Positions 1-12,552 of a stretch of DNA of 64,000 bases are shown in pieces. The notes beneath the pieces are model-generated. The model was given only the letters and a program-made list of their open reading frames with translations, was not told where the DNA came from and ran no database searches. The stretch's first letter is position 1, and every line of letters starts with the position of its first letter. Location: NCBI GenBank assembly GCA_036345935.2, contig JADWOT020001916.1, forward strand, positions 340,071 through 404,070, in the 5' to 3' direction. A program made the position numbers and the translations under genes. This DNA comes from Taenia hydatigena (lineage: Eukaryota > Platyhelminthes > Cestoda > Cyclophyllidea > Taeniidae).

Positions 1-18
1 TAACTATATGCCTCTCAG

Positions 19-138
19 TTCACTCCTTTTATCCGTTTACATGCTAGAATAGACGTTGAAGAGGTGGCAGGAATGGAGGTATTATCTGTCGACAATGAGT
101 GCGTTCTCGCCTTCGCTGTCACTTCACACTTTCCTCAG
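19..138 (+). CDS. Candidate internal exon of an unrecognised gene
   Basis: The frame is open for 40 codons between an acceptor-like site (a short pyrimidine stretch ending in CAG at 18) and a strong donor, CAG followed by GTAAGT, at 139. The encoded peptide begins FTPFIRLHAR and ends VTSHFPQ. It has a normal mix of hydrophobic and charged residues and no low complexity. I do not recognise a family. The exon starts so near the window edge that earlier exons would lie outside. The next candidate exon on this strand is at 4789. The splice signals and open frame are seen; that this is a gene is inference, and a chance open frame next to a good donor is possible. Confidence 0.38.
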
Positions 139-3100
139 GTAAGTGGATTGCTGTAAGTGAATTTCGCTGTCTTTTTGTGTAGCTATAGATTCGGTGCGCT
201 TTCCCATTTTGAGCAGAAGCATGCTTTTATCGATTATCCGTAGGTCCTTTCACATTTTATGCGAGGTAAAATGTGCGTTGTCTTCATTACTATGATATCC
301 GTGTTGGTGGAGCACACATCCCTGGAAGGCTAGGGACACCTGGCGACTTCGTTACTCATTGACTTGGGGACCGGGGTTATTTTTTGTGTTTATGTGATCT
401 TTTCGAAACGTGCTGTGTAGCGGGCCTCGGCGATGGCTTAATGGCAGATTCAGCTTTGATGGCATGAGCTGGTTTCTGGGCGAGGTGGACGCAGTAGAAG
501 CAGAGGGACTAGTGAGACGCTTTCGCATCACTACGCAGACTGTACTTTTTAGCGCTCTCAAACGCTTGCTTTTCAAGGTGTTTTATCAGTAGGCATTTTT
601 GGAAGCGCTACCTTTGCAGCACATTGGACATTCGCACATCGGCTCTTTCATTGTTTGCTTTTTTTTCCGTTTCGGATGCTAAAAAAATTACTGTGGTGGT
701 GGTGGTGAGGCAACATTTGATGAGTCTGTAGAATGACAGGCAATGCGAGCTCGTAGAGCCGTCTCCGTCTCGATTGTGCGATGTGGATGTCGGCATGGAT
801 GATAGCGGTGCGTGTTGTATGGCATAGAGGTGGGTGTGATCTTTTATGTAGTTGGGCACAAGCCTTGGCTGAGAATGGCATGTTTGCAAGCTCAGCAGAC
901 TAACTGGAGTGTAGCGGTGATGGGTTGAGTGGAGGAAGGGGGTGGGCTAATTGTCAGGTTGATGAGTTGCGCTGGTGATTGCGTCAACACTAAGACGATG
1001 GGGGGAGGAGAAGAAGAAGCGCCTAAGAGTTTTTTTTCACACCTACTATAGGTGTATGTGTGTTTAGCTTTGCAGTTCGATGTGTATTTCTTGGCTTGCT
1101 ATCTACTAATTTTTTAGTTGCACGTAAATCTATGTGCACTGATGCTTTCAAGATTGTCTAGAGCTCGTTTTTAATTCCATAAACGTGTGTGTGTGTTTAG
1201 GGATCCTTTTTTTGTTAATGGAGTTCGCGAGAGAAATTTGGGCGAGGTTTGGTTGGTTGTTGGATGGCAACGCATTTTCGGGTTCCTTCACTGTGTTGAA
1301 CAATGGGACGGAGGGGGTTGTGATTAAAGTTGTCCTGGCGGTATTTTGGGTAGGTAGGCAGGTGGGGGGAATGATGTTGTGGTGAATGAGGCCTCATTTG
1401 ATGGGAGGGAAGGCGAGGACGAGAACTTACCAAGCACTTGGTTTTACATGGTGTCAAAGTGGTTGCGGGTCCAAAGTACGGCGAAAGGGAAGATTTACTT
1501 CCTTTGAAGCATTATTATGTGATAAGCATGGCGACTCGAGTGAGCAGCACTAGGTGTCGATGTTGTACGAAAAATTCGCAAGTACGGTATTTGTGTGTTG
1601 TAATAGGCGACCTCTGACCAACATTGGCTGCCTCGCCGTCGTAGTCGTCATTGCAACGCTGGCTACGTGAAGCTTCTCAACGCCGTCGTCGCCGTCGTCG
1701 TCAATCACGGACTCATCAGGCTGCCTGCCAACATTACCACGCATCTTTGTCGACGGTTGCAATAATGGCAAAGGGGAATGTAGAAGTAGAAGCCGATCCA
1801 TGGGAAGCCGCCGCGACTACATCGAGGGCACTTGAACTCGTCGTTGTCGACGGCTAATTGCTGTGGTGTCAAAGCAATTATTGGAGGAGCAATGAGTGCT
1901 ATTGAGCGCTCCCTTACTCTTCCTCCTCCTCTCTTTCCTCATTAGTTTGGACTATTCCTTCGCGCAGGGCATTGGCAGGCAGGCAGCGGCGCGACTCTGT
2001 GCCTGGAAGAGGGCCCCAACATAGTGGAAAACTGGGTGTGGCGTGTGCGTGGGTGTCAGGTAGGCGGGCAGGCGAGAGGAAAGGGAGAGGAGAATGGTAC
2101 CTTGGTAAGTACTTCCTGATGGGACAGTTGAGTGAAATCTCATCATAGGCTTGTTCTTTTTGATTTTTTGTTTTAATCTAAGGTATTTGTCAGATTATGA
2201 GGCTTTTAACACTAACATCAACAACAACCACATGTGAGGTGAAATCGATGCGAGGTTTTATTATTAAGAGCCTTCATGCGATGCACTGGTTTTTCATGCC
2301 GTCCACATGTGTGAGCGTTGAGTGGGTTGACTTATTGCTGGGGTGTGGCTGCTAATTTGTAGAGGGAGGAAGCGAAGATTCTTCACGATTTAATGTCGTA
2401 CTTACCTCTGCTTATTTGCAACATTTACGTTCATGCCATATGGAACGTTTTAACACCTATCAATTGTTTCGTCTACATTGCATTACCAGGCTTATAGCCA
2501 TCAATCGCTTAATATTTCATCTGTGACTCTGCAAAGGCGCACGACTGATGAGATGCGAAAATGAAGTTTGAACTTTAATGACTGGAAGAAAGGCATTCGA
2601 TGAGGACAGTACTAAAGATGGGGTCAGTAAGACGGAGCTTGTGCAATGCTTTTTTGTTGAAATGGGACTTTGAGAGACGAAGAGGCAGCCATTGCACACC
2701 TAGTGATGATGGTTTTGTCATAATTCCTCGGGGGATAAGGGGGAGATAGTAGCCCGAGCAACCCAAGTTCGCAATAAAGTCCCTTAGCTCTGGCCTATTC
2801 GTTCAAAGGATTTTGAAGCAGAAGACAAAGAGACAAGCGGGAAACGCGCTACATCCCTATCCATTGTGTAATAGTTATGTCGGTAGAGGCCACCCTTTCA
2901 CTGCCCATAAGGGCTGTATTGGTGTCGCCATCTAAGTTAATAATTTCACAACAAAATGCCCAGTCTGCTCGAGTATAGCGCTTCAGTTCTCACATGTGGT
3001 GTGCAACCTTCTGCCCCTCATTTTTAGAATGAATGCAGCCAAGTTTGTGTGACGTATAATGTTTTCTATAATAGGATGCAATGTTTTGCAGCTGTGTACC

Positions 3101-4788
3101 GATTTTCGAAGATGAACTCCATTTGGTTTCTATGCGCTCGCAAAGATCAATTATACCAGTTGTCCTAAGGCCAAGCTTGACGGTGTTTTGTGTATTTGTA
3201 AGAATCCTTACGATTAAAAGATATTTGTTCGATATTGATTCTTCAAGTTTGGCAGTTTCGCGGTCATCGGTCGTGTTTCGTGCATTGTCTGTCGATGTGG
3301 ACGGCACGTTGCGTTTTGATTGGCGGCATTTTTTTGGTTAGATAAGCTCTGATAGTCAAAGAAGGAAAGAAACTGTTCCATTTTAGGCTTCGCATGAAGC
3401 CGATGATGGTCCATAACTTAAGGATGGCAAGAACGTACCTGTCTGTGGTAGTGCACCCAATGTGCTCCAAGGGATTGCTGAAAAAGTGCAGAATTTGAGG
3501 TTAGAGTTCTCTCTTACTCTCTACTCCGACCTAGAGGTTGGTGTGATCTGTGCTGCCTCTCAATGAATTTGTCGTGTTCCCTTTTCCCGAAGTAAATTCA
3601 CAAATGCAATGTGACAGCTACATTTTCCAAATTGTTGCAGCAACCATATCGGTCGAATTTATCGTGTTCATTGGACGTGGATATAGCTGCAGTGCCCTCC
3701 GAAGGGGTAGTTGAGTGTTTTCTCCTCCACTGGAGAACTGAATGTCGTCTCCTGTAACTTCGGTAGACCCGATCAGAATAAGCCTAAGCCAAGGTCGTAA
3801 TGATTCTTTTGCGACTGAGACGTCAACGTGCAACCTACTCTATCGTCGCACAGCGCATCAATCCGCTGTCTTGATTGACATTGTTTCTTGAAGTTCGAAT
3901 TTGTTCCTGCAGATTCGAGGACGTTCTTCAAATGGAGTATTTGGTGACTCAGGTGACGGGTGTATGCAAACATTGCATTTTACCGCTCAAAATGGGACGA
4001 CTGAACAAATGAAGCAGCACATCAGCTATGTTTCTTCCGAGTCTGCAAAGGACAGGTACTTCGTTAGGGCCATGCTGCCGCTGAAGGGCGTTCTGGCAAT
4101 TAGCGTTCGCTGATGGAATTTTGTCGAAACTGTTGGAAGTCTACCATGAAGTGGGGTGCAAGCGGTGCCGTGTTGTGACTCCTGCGCTTTGAAGCGGTAG
4201 GCGAAAGGAGCCGCTCCAATGAGTGTGATGATTGTGGATGCATGGAGGAAGTGACTCTCGGATTAAGAGGTGCGTGCAAATGCACATTTATGCACATTTG
4301 AAAAGTCCCTATTTATGCACGCTACTTGTCGTTTTGCCAACTTCGATGAGGTGTTACGCCTGTGCGCGAGGTGTAGTTTTTTGCACTGGCCACATCTGCA
4401 GTCTGTTCTGTGGGAATCCGACGCTGGTTTAGGGCTAACTGTCTCTTCTTATTTTCTCATTCCCCGCGTGTTCCGCTTGTTTGCTGCCACCAGTTGTTTA
4501 GGTGCTTTCACTCAGCACTGGTTTACTTTAATTGTTGGCAGTTCTAACTTTTGTGCTCATTGGCATCTGGTAATGCCACTGGCTGAATTTGTCCACTGTG
4601 CGCATCTTGTTATCGCTTTCCGTTTGGAGGGGTAGATAGCGTGCTTTCGTCCGTTACTCTTTTTTTTATTCTAATCCGATCGGGAAAGGTTGCGTTTAGC
4701 GTGTTTCAATGAATATGCATGTGCTTTTTGAGAATTTTGACTGAGACAAGATTTTTTGTGTTTGTCACAAAGTATAGTAAATTTGTAG
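139..4788. other. Non-coding stretch, possible long intron
   Basis: I see no convincing exon here. Short low-complexity runs occur: a GTG run near 692-708, a GA-rich patch near 1000-1020 and a CGT/CGC run near 1681-1702. Several 60-120 codon frames exist on both strands, including 4270-4635, but none is framed by good splice sites or resembles a known protein. If the exons at 19-138 and 4789-4944 belong together this is their intron. Confidence 0.4.
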
Positions 4789-4944
4789 GTACCGATTTGA
4801 GTGTACTGGATGCTGATGGGCAGAACACGGCAGTTTGTTTCATTGCACGTGTGGGCATCTGCAATGGGCTGGAATTGTCAGTTCCAAATAAGTGTTCTTC
4901 CACATTCGACAAAGTAGCACAGACAATGCACACAGTTGTATCAA
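4789..4944 (+). CDS. Candidate internal exon of an unrecognised gene
   Basis: This 156-base segment starts after an acceptor-like TTTGTAG and ends before a consensus donor, GTGAGT at 4945. With a split codon at each end it encodes about 51 residues without a stop, containing LSVLDADGQN, VCFIARVGICNG and TMHTVVS. Its length is a multiple of three, so it could be skipped without a frameshift. The peptide is amphipathic and looks like part of a folded domain, but I cannot name it. It lies just before the IR-1 left arm begins at about 5100. It may share a gene with 19-138; this is inference from strand and spacing only. Confidence 0.38.
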
Positions 4945-5099
4945 GTGAGTAGATTCAAATTAATTTACTTGTGGTTGGAAAGCTTGCTGCTGCTCTACTT
5001 TTTATTGTTTAGCAGGTGTGAGGAGGGCCATCTCGTAATTGAATGCGCATTTTTGGACACACTCAGGTTTCGCTGAATGTCTATCAATTTCGCGGGTTC

Positions 5100-6487
5100 C
5101 TTCTGCTGATGTCATTTGAATCTGCCCGATTAGTGTTCTTTGTGTAAACCACCGGACCGCGTGCCTTTACTATTGTCGAAGCGTGTGTTCCGGGATGCCT
5201 GCCCGAAATGCTTATGAATGAAGTGTGTATTGGAAACGTATTGTCACGGAGATGACCTGGAAGGCAGCACGCTGATTGCCTTGGTTCGTTCACTCCTCCT
5301 AATGTAATAATGTAGTAGTTCCAGTGTAACCTTCGCCCTCCCCTTAGCTTTAGCTGTTTTTGTTTGGGGCTAATAGTTGGCTGAAGGGCTGCGGAGACAG
5401 GCGAACGCGGAGGTTTGGCGTCTGCCTTAGGTTGGCTAGGTTAATATTCTTGACGGCTAATAGTCAGTGGGCGTCCCCCAAGACACAGGCAAATGTGCAC
5501 TGACAAACGTTTAGCTTCATCTGTTTCTTTGTTTACGCGCTTTTCACTTATCTGTTGATTGGGTTAATTGGCTGGTGGATGTGTAGGTGGATAGAGAGGC
5601 GACGGTGAGGTGATCTGTTTATTTCGCTGTCCATGGGCCTACTTGCCCGGTTTTCTTGATCAGCTTTACTCTAGCAGCATGAGATGTGGCGTTGGAATGC
5701 TTGTACATTCCTGCTTGATGTGATTAATCGTGCTGGAATCGCTTCGTCTGCGTCAGAAGATTTGACTGTTGGAGATGATAAAATTAACACCTTCGTGATG
5801 TCCTCGTTCCGAGCGTTTGCGAAACATTGCTTTTTATGATCGCGTTGTTGCTGCTATCAACGGTTAAGGTGGAATTTGCTCATAGTGGAAAGAAATGGAA
5901 TGCATCGTTATGTCAAGCTGCCTTATTTACACGCGGTACTTGTTCTACCGTTTTAAGCACGCACGCACACATTGGCTGGTCTATTGCCAATGGTATCGAT
6001 TGATTTTGGGTGCTGTCACGTATGTTTGATGAAGTGGAGCTATAAGTGCACTGGGTAATGCTGGGAGGAGGGAGGGTGTCATCGGCATTGACATGTCCAA
6101 GGTGTGGAGGCAAGTGTTTGGTGCACGCGGGCCTCCAACCCTGTACTCAAGCGCTTAACGATATGGGGCGTCTGTCTCGTTCCTTTTTTAATGCGACGTC
6201 TGATGTTGAGCTGACAAATCCTACGCAGACATGGGCAAAGGCCGGGTGTGGTCTAATTTGCACCCTAGCTCTGCGACATTAGTTGGCTTCGTGTCTGTCT
6301 CATGAGTGCTTTTTTAGTGGTGCGCCGCCTTTTCCGTGGTATGTGTATGGCAGTGTTGGAAACCTGGATACGGCAGTCGTCGCGAGTAGCGTCTTGTCCC
6401 CGCCTTTCCCTCTACTCATGATATCCCTTTCCACCATCATGCCTATTGTGGGTGCTGCTGGAATTATTTTATTATTTATTTGCGCCC
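5100..6487 (+). repeat. IR-1 left arm, inverted copy of 22115-23515
   Basis: Reading forward here and on the reverse strand from about 23515 down to 22115 gives the same sequence with scattered substitutions and small indels. Anchors by eye: TGTTCCGGGATGCCTGCC near 5187 matches near 23430, the stretch around 5915-5970 matches around 22620-22700, and CCGCCTTTCCCTCT near 6400 matches near 22200. Similarity ends near 6487, where the other arm runs into the homeodomain exon of the diverged homeobox copy; no homeobox follows here. Open frames within this arm are not supported as genes. Confidence 0.85.
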
Positions 6488-8030
6488 CTGTTCCTTCTTA
6501 CTCAGTTGCTTGGTCATTTGTTAGAGATGCAGAGGTAGAGGGCAGGTGAGGCGGTAAAGCTAGTGTTGGCTGTCTAATGACCTTTTGCGTCATTCCGTAT
6601 ACCTCAATCCCTTCATCTGTCGACTCGCCTACATACCTGCCTATCTGCCGATTTTCTCGACTACCGATCTGTTCGCCTGTCTCTTTCTCGACCTGCAGAA
6701 AGCGTGGGGGTCAATTTGGGCAGCATGCGGTAGGCATATGAGACTGACCGAGACGGACCTGTCTACAGTGTTCACAGAAAGGATTCAAACAGTGGACAAT
6801 GGGTAACCTTGAATGGCCAAGATTTTGGAACGCACTTTGGTCAGGCAAATGCAAAGCTACTGGGGGGAGCTAAAAACGCCAATTTTACGCTGATAGGTCC
6901 CTCAATTTGCCGATTGAAGGTGAAAGGGAGGTGGGCAGGTGTCAAGTATCGTGGCTGCAAGAATGCAGGTGCTGCCGAAGATGAGATGCAGCAATGCTGA
7001 AAGGCTAGTCTAGGCCATACTAGGCACCGAGGGACATCGAATTGAAGTGGGTCACGTCAGTGCAGAACTGTGCTGATGGCCTTTCGTGTGCTCCTGAATC
7101 TGTTTTCCTACAAGCCGCAGAGGATAACTATTCTAACGAGTAAGTATAGTATCTGCTACACAGGGGGGTCGTGCAAAATGGTATTAGCTGGTTGGGTGTT
7201 CAAGACCATCAAACGCATGCGAAAAGTTGCGTTCCTCAACGTCATGGTTGTATCCATCGATTTAGACTCATCCACATGGACACTGAATCCATAACCGGGT
7301 GTCAGTGTTGTCAATCTGCATCTCTCTTAGGGGTCGCATTATTAGCCGGTCAGTGTCTATCCACAGGATTGCAGGACTCATTCATCACAATAGGCATGAG
7401 ACATCATCGAGTGCCTGACGCGTAGCATTTTACAATTGACCTCCGCGCTATTGCTTCTTCCCACTGTGCCATCGTTCTTGTTTTTTGATGGTAGACATGG
7501 TGTTACTCCTTTCTTTTAGCATGGGAAGCTCTCTTATTATCGTCGAAATGATTAACAATTCAATTGTGCCGTTTTCTGCACTTTTCATACATTTTCTGCT
7601 TGCCCATGCATAGCGCTTTGCGAGGTTTTGGTTAAGTAGTGTCTTTTTTAGGTAATTTTGAGGGTTTCGATTGAAAGCCAACAAATCTTTATTCCCGTTA
7701 TTTGGTTGACACTATCTTTTTGCTGGTTCTCTCCACTTTCGCAATTTCCTCGCAAAGGCTAATGCTGTTGAAAAGTAGTAAAAAGGCGATTGTTTAGCAA
7801 GGTGGAGTGTATTTTGCCTCTTGTTAGCTTGCGAAGAGTAGACATCAATCCATTTACAGACCCGTGGTTAAACGTCAAGATTTTCATGTCTTAACTTCAA
7901 CTATTGTGTGTAAAGTTAAGGAAGTTGACTTCATTTATGAAATTGTAAGTTTTGTGATGACTCTGCTAGACCGCCTTCTTTTATTGTTTTACTTGATTAC
8001 TGCGAATTTTTTTCATTTCGTGTGAAGTTT
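6488..8030. other. Intergenic, no feature recognised
   Basis: The sequence is unique in the window as far as I can see and has only short chance open frames. A consensus donor-like GTAAGT occurs near 7140, but the sequence before it has no pyrimidine-rich acceptor or convincing frame, so I did not call an exon. Confidence 0.5.
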
Positions 8031-9830
8031 TACCTTTCTGAGGATATAAAGGGAACAACCAGGCATTTTATTTCTGTCATTTGTTTCGGCAAGCACTTTT
8101 AACACCGCTTCGTTTTTTCCGGCCCCCAAGCTTGTACTTAACTCATCAGCAGGTTCAAATTCTCTTTTTTATCTCTATTTAACTTCTGACCTCCGAAATT
8201 GAGCAGTTTTTGTCGATCCAGCCTTACGTTCTGTTGTGAATCCTTTTTTTCTGTGCCGCCTTTGCCTTGTGCTTCTAATTGCTTGCCATTCTTAAAGGGG
8301 GATACTTTTGAGTAGACCTTGAACGCCTTATTAGCAATGGTTGTTCCTTGTCCTATTCCCTGGGCGACTCTTCTGTATGTACTGTTTTTTCTCATAGTGA
8401 TCTCTGCGATTTTCACTCCCACTTGCAATTTCTTTTTACTAGAGAATGGCCTCATGGGTCGTAGACAGCTTTAGCATGCGTAGCACTTTTCACGACCTAT
8501 GAATCCGTCCCACGGTCGCTAGCACTTATCTTCATATAGAGCAGTAAGACGAGTGCTTGTAGTCAACATTTGATCTTGGCTAAACTCAAGCCGACGACGA
8601 TCAGGCCGCAGCGCAAGTGTAGTACGACGTATACAAGAGACAGCTCCATGGCTATTGCATCATTTCCGGTTTTTTAAGCAATTAGCCCTTGATGTGCCTT
8701 TAGTCGGGCACAGTGGAAGAGAGATTGCTTTAATAGCAAACACCGAGTAGTTGTGAGGTTTATTTAGTGGTTGGGTGGAGGTAGAGGGACGTTTTGTTGG
8801 GGTTAAACTGAACGAGCTCAGTACGTACTACTCAGGGGCTGATCCTGACTTGCATGACAGGCTAGTCATAAAGGTAATTCCTCTTTCCCTCCATCCCTTA
8901 CCCTATATTACCCTCGAAATTAGAGGACAATTTCGGGCTGAATTTGCCGGAATCACTAGCCTGAATGCATTCGTCTCCTGCACAATCTTACATCAAACTG
9001 CACTAAGTGTCAAGCCGACACAGGAAACTTGCAAGTTTAAATAAAAAGATAAAGGGTCTTGGTAATCACTGCTGTGCGGTGGGCTGAAAACTAACATTGG
9101 CGTTACCGCTACTGGCCAATCGACGTCTACACCACTCAGGTTTCTAATTGCTGACTAGGTTGATGTCTCGATTGTAGACGTCTCCATTTACAAGAAATTT
9201 GGTTCATCAGCGCACTTTGTTGTGCATAGGCACTGACGCTGATCTGTGTCATTCTTAATAAATGATGTCTGTTTCGTGTGTACCGTGAGCCAGATCTTAC
9301 TACTTCACGTGACACCGTTGCATCATAGTTGTTCATGCAATTGTACAAAACTGGCGCCTCCGTTTAGACCTTATTTACTTCGTATTAATGGAGGCTTTTC
9401 CCAACCCATGCTTGCTGTTTCCGTTCTGCGGACGAGAAGTCCGCCATCCAAAGAGGGATCCGCGTGCAATTTGTCCATGTGGAAACACCGCTACTATCGT
9501 GAAGTCCATGAAGTTCATGCATCAAGAGGGAATGGGGACACTGGAATGGTTAATTGCTTCACCTGGCAGCACTTTAGTGTGGAACAGCGCAAAACTCTGT
9601 AAATTCTGATTCCTTACCGTTCCTGATGCCTACATCTCCCCTGAAGCTGTGATGATGTCTCCACAGTGTTGTATGTTCCTGTAAATTCTCCATCATTAGT
9701 AAATTTTGAAATGTTACTCATTTGTATGTGTTTCTTCGCAAGCAGAGGAACGTGAGAATTGAACGGGTTTGCGCAGGTGATGATAAATTTGCTCGTTGAT
9801 CCCTAAGAGTTTTACTTCGCTCGTGCGAAA
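8031..9830 (+). repeat. Tandem duplication, unit A
   Basis: Unit A aligns with unit B starting at 9831 (offset about 1800). Matching anchors are the CCAAGCTTGT block (8126 and 9927), the CGTTCTGTTGTG block (8227 and 10020), the ATAAAGGGTCT block (9047 and 10376) and the TTCTTRATAAATGATG block (9252 and 10599). Unit A carries more sequence between 8460 and 9045 than unit B does. Several frames are open here but not in unit B. Confidence 0.8.
8138..8455 (-). CDS. Lysine-rich open frame of doubtful status
   Basis: This is a 105-codon ATG-initiated frame on the minus strand. It encodes a basic protein starting MRPFSSKKKLQVGVK, with GIGQGTTIANKAF in the middle and a charged C-terminus. I do not recognise it. 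The duplicated copy of this DNA at about 9930-10230 has lost the frame through stops and indels, which argues against a conserved gene, unless unit B is a dead copy. There are no obvious promoter or splice signals. It is reported only because it is one of the longer frames in the unit. Confidence 0.15.
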   Translation of the reverse strand: MRPFSSKKKLQVGVKIAEITMRKNSTYRRVAQGIGQGTTIANKAFKVYSKVSPFKNGKQLEAQGKGGTEKKDSQQNVRLDRQKLLNFGGQKLNRDKKENLNLLMS

Positions 9831-11100
9831 TTCTACTTTTCCGAAGGTATGCAAGGAAAAGTATCAATTTGTTTTAGTTATTTTGTTAGACAAGAAATTT
9901 TAATGCAGTTTTGTTTTCCCTACTCCCAAGCTTGTCATTGATTTATCTGTAGGTTTAAGATCTGATCGCTCTTTAGCTTTAGTAGCAGAAATCTGGCGAT
10001 TTTTGTCGATCTAGACCGACGTTCTGTTGTGCATTCCTTATTTCCGTGTCACCTTTGCCTTGGGCCTATAAGGGCTTGCCATTCCCAGTGGAGAAATTGA
10101 TGAGCAGACATTGCACGCTTTGTTTGTAATGGTTGTTCCTTGTCCTATTCCTTATGTGAGCCCTCGATGCGTACCATTTTTTTTCTCATAGTAACTCCTG
10201 CGATTTTCACCCCCACTTACAACTCCGTCTTAGGTCCTAGACAGATTTAGGATGTGTAGTATTTTTCACAACCTACGAATCCAGCGTTTGTCTTCATGAA
10301 GTAAGACGAGTGCACCCGAAGGCATTGAGCAGTTGTGTCAAGCATGCACTCGGAATTGTGAAGTTTACTTGACAAATAAAGGGTCTCAGGAATTACCACT
10401 GTGCAGGTGAGCTGGAGACCAACATTTTCGGGATAGCCACTGACCGATAGACGTCTACAACTTTAAAGTGTCTAATTGATGACTAGGTTGAAGCCTTCTG
10501 CTGGTACGGGTGTCCAGGATTGTAGATGTCTCCTTTCACAAGAAACTTTGTCGATCACCGCACCTTGGTATTCACAGGCAGGGACGCTGTTCTGTACTAT
10601 TCTTGATAAATGATGACTATTCCTTGTATGGCGTGACCTATCTCTTACTGTTTCGCCTGATACCGCTGCATTATGAATGCTCATGGGAATTTAAAGCCGG
10701 CAACTCTGTTTCGGGCATTATTTCCTTATTTATCGAGGCTTTCCCCATTCCATGCTTGCTGTTTTCGTTTCGCAGGTTCAAATGTCGGTTGGGTGTGAAC
10801 CAAATGTAGACGGGAGGTCCGCTGTCCAAAGCGGATTATGAGTGCAATTTGTCGGTGTGGCAACACCTCTATCATCGTAAAGACCATGAAGACCGCACAT
10901 CAAGAGGTAAAGGAGACACTGTAATGATTTGATGTGTCTTCTGGCAGCACTTTAATGTGGAACAGCACAAAACCCTGCAGATCCCGAGTCACCATTGTTC
11001 CTGATGCCTACATCCCCCTCCCCAGGTTGTGCTGCTGTCTCCACAGTGTTGTGTATTCCTGTTCATTTTCCATCGTTAGCAAATTTAAAAATGTTACTAC
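9831..11100 (+). repeat. Tandem duplication, unit B
   Basis: This is the second copy of unit A, shorter because part of the 8460-9045 interval is missing. Its right part, from about 10588, is also the start of the IR-2 left arm, so this DNA exists in three copies: unit A, unit B, and inverted near 50240-50868. Confidence 0.8.
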
Positions 11101-12552
11101 CAGAAATGATCTAAATTGAAAGCTATATGCCCATTTTATTCTGCAATTGCTTTCAATGGGGTTAGAACTGAAACTCAGCATTCTGCTTCCTTCGTTAGTT
11201 GCTTGCGGCAGTTCTTGTTCACAAATCAGTCAATTTTGGCGCGTCTGATATGTAGGGATCCCGGTCTGGCAAAGAAAATTACAGCAGTTCTCGGCCCAAA
11301 CTCAGACAACGTAGATGTGGCTGATGTGTAGGGCGTCTAGTGCGTCTAGGAAAGCTGGGACACTACGGCTCTAGAAATGCGCTCTCTTCAACCTCTTTTG
11401 GTCGAGAGTTGCTTAGAACCGGGATTTGGCAGCTTACATCCTTTGGAAAATCATGCAACATTTTTCGTTATAAAATCTAACAATTTAAGTGGAACCAGAA
11501 TGCAAATTGTTTACATTGGCAAAGGGAGTTGAGGAAATGCGGAAACAAAGGAAAATTTGAAAGTAGGAAGGGATTTGTGCACTCAGGGCAAGCATGAAAT
11601 GTTTTGGATTTGAGCAGTGACGATGCGGCTGTGTGAGAATATGGAACGAAGAAAGTCAAGTCGATTAGAGTAAATCAGGCAGTGCAGTCTTAAGAATAGA
11701 TTGTTTGAGAAGGTAGGAAGATATTTCATGCTTCTTAAACACTTGTCTTCCTTTCTTCTCAATAGTATTATGCAGGTGATTCGCTCTTTCCATACCTGCT
11801 CCTGCTCTTCCTCTGCAAGATCCATCCGTATGCTGCTCTCATTCCCCACTTCATTAATGTGAGTCGTTTCAATATTATCGCATCTGATGTCCGGTGTAAA
11901 TCACAGAAAAAAGGATTGTGACTAGCCTCTTCTACTGTGTCACTTGAAAAAACCAGCTATATTTTCTTAAGCCAGTTCCTTTATCGTTTACTCACATAGC
12001 TAGATCAGTAGGCAAATATATTAGTATATAAGAGAATGAGGGAAACTAGGAAAGAAACGAAGAATGCTGCGCCACAGCTCCATACGCACGACTTCTCACC
12101 TCATTGCCCTAATCTTAGCCATTCTTTTGTCTCCATCAGCTTAAAATGCTTATTCATTCGCTCCTACTAATAACGAATGGACCGCCATCGTCGTTAGCAT
12201 CAGAAAAGCCTTTTTGTTAACCCAGTAGCGATCTTCAATGGTGAATTTTCGATTCCTTAAACCGAAATTTAATCCCGCACTACGCTTGCTGTGCTGCACT
12301 TACTTTTCACGTCCCAAATCTCTAAATAAGCAGCAGCATCAGGAGAACTACTGGTGTACAACAACTTGCTCAATATTCATGTCCCACTGCGGAAGAACTG
12401 TAGCGACCTAGTTTAAATTTCGACAAGCTTGAGTAAGGCGCCTTCTACGCTGCCGTTTAAATTGACCCACTTAATCAACTCGACGCAACTCATTTCACTG
12501 AGAGTTGTAGTGTTCTCTTTCCATCGCGCAGACATTAGGAATCGAGGCACGC

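Noticed and set aside
4270..4635. 121-codon plus-strand frame
   Set aside because: Rich in Cys, Phe and His in a way typical of chance frames; no start context, splice sites or family.
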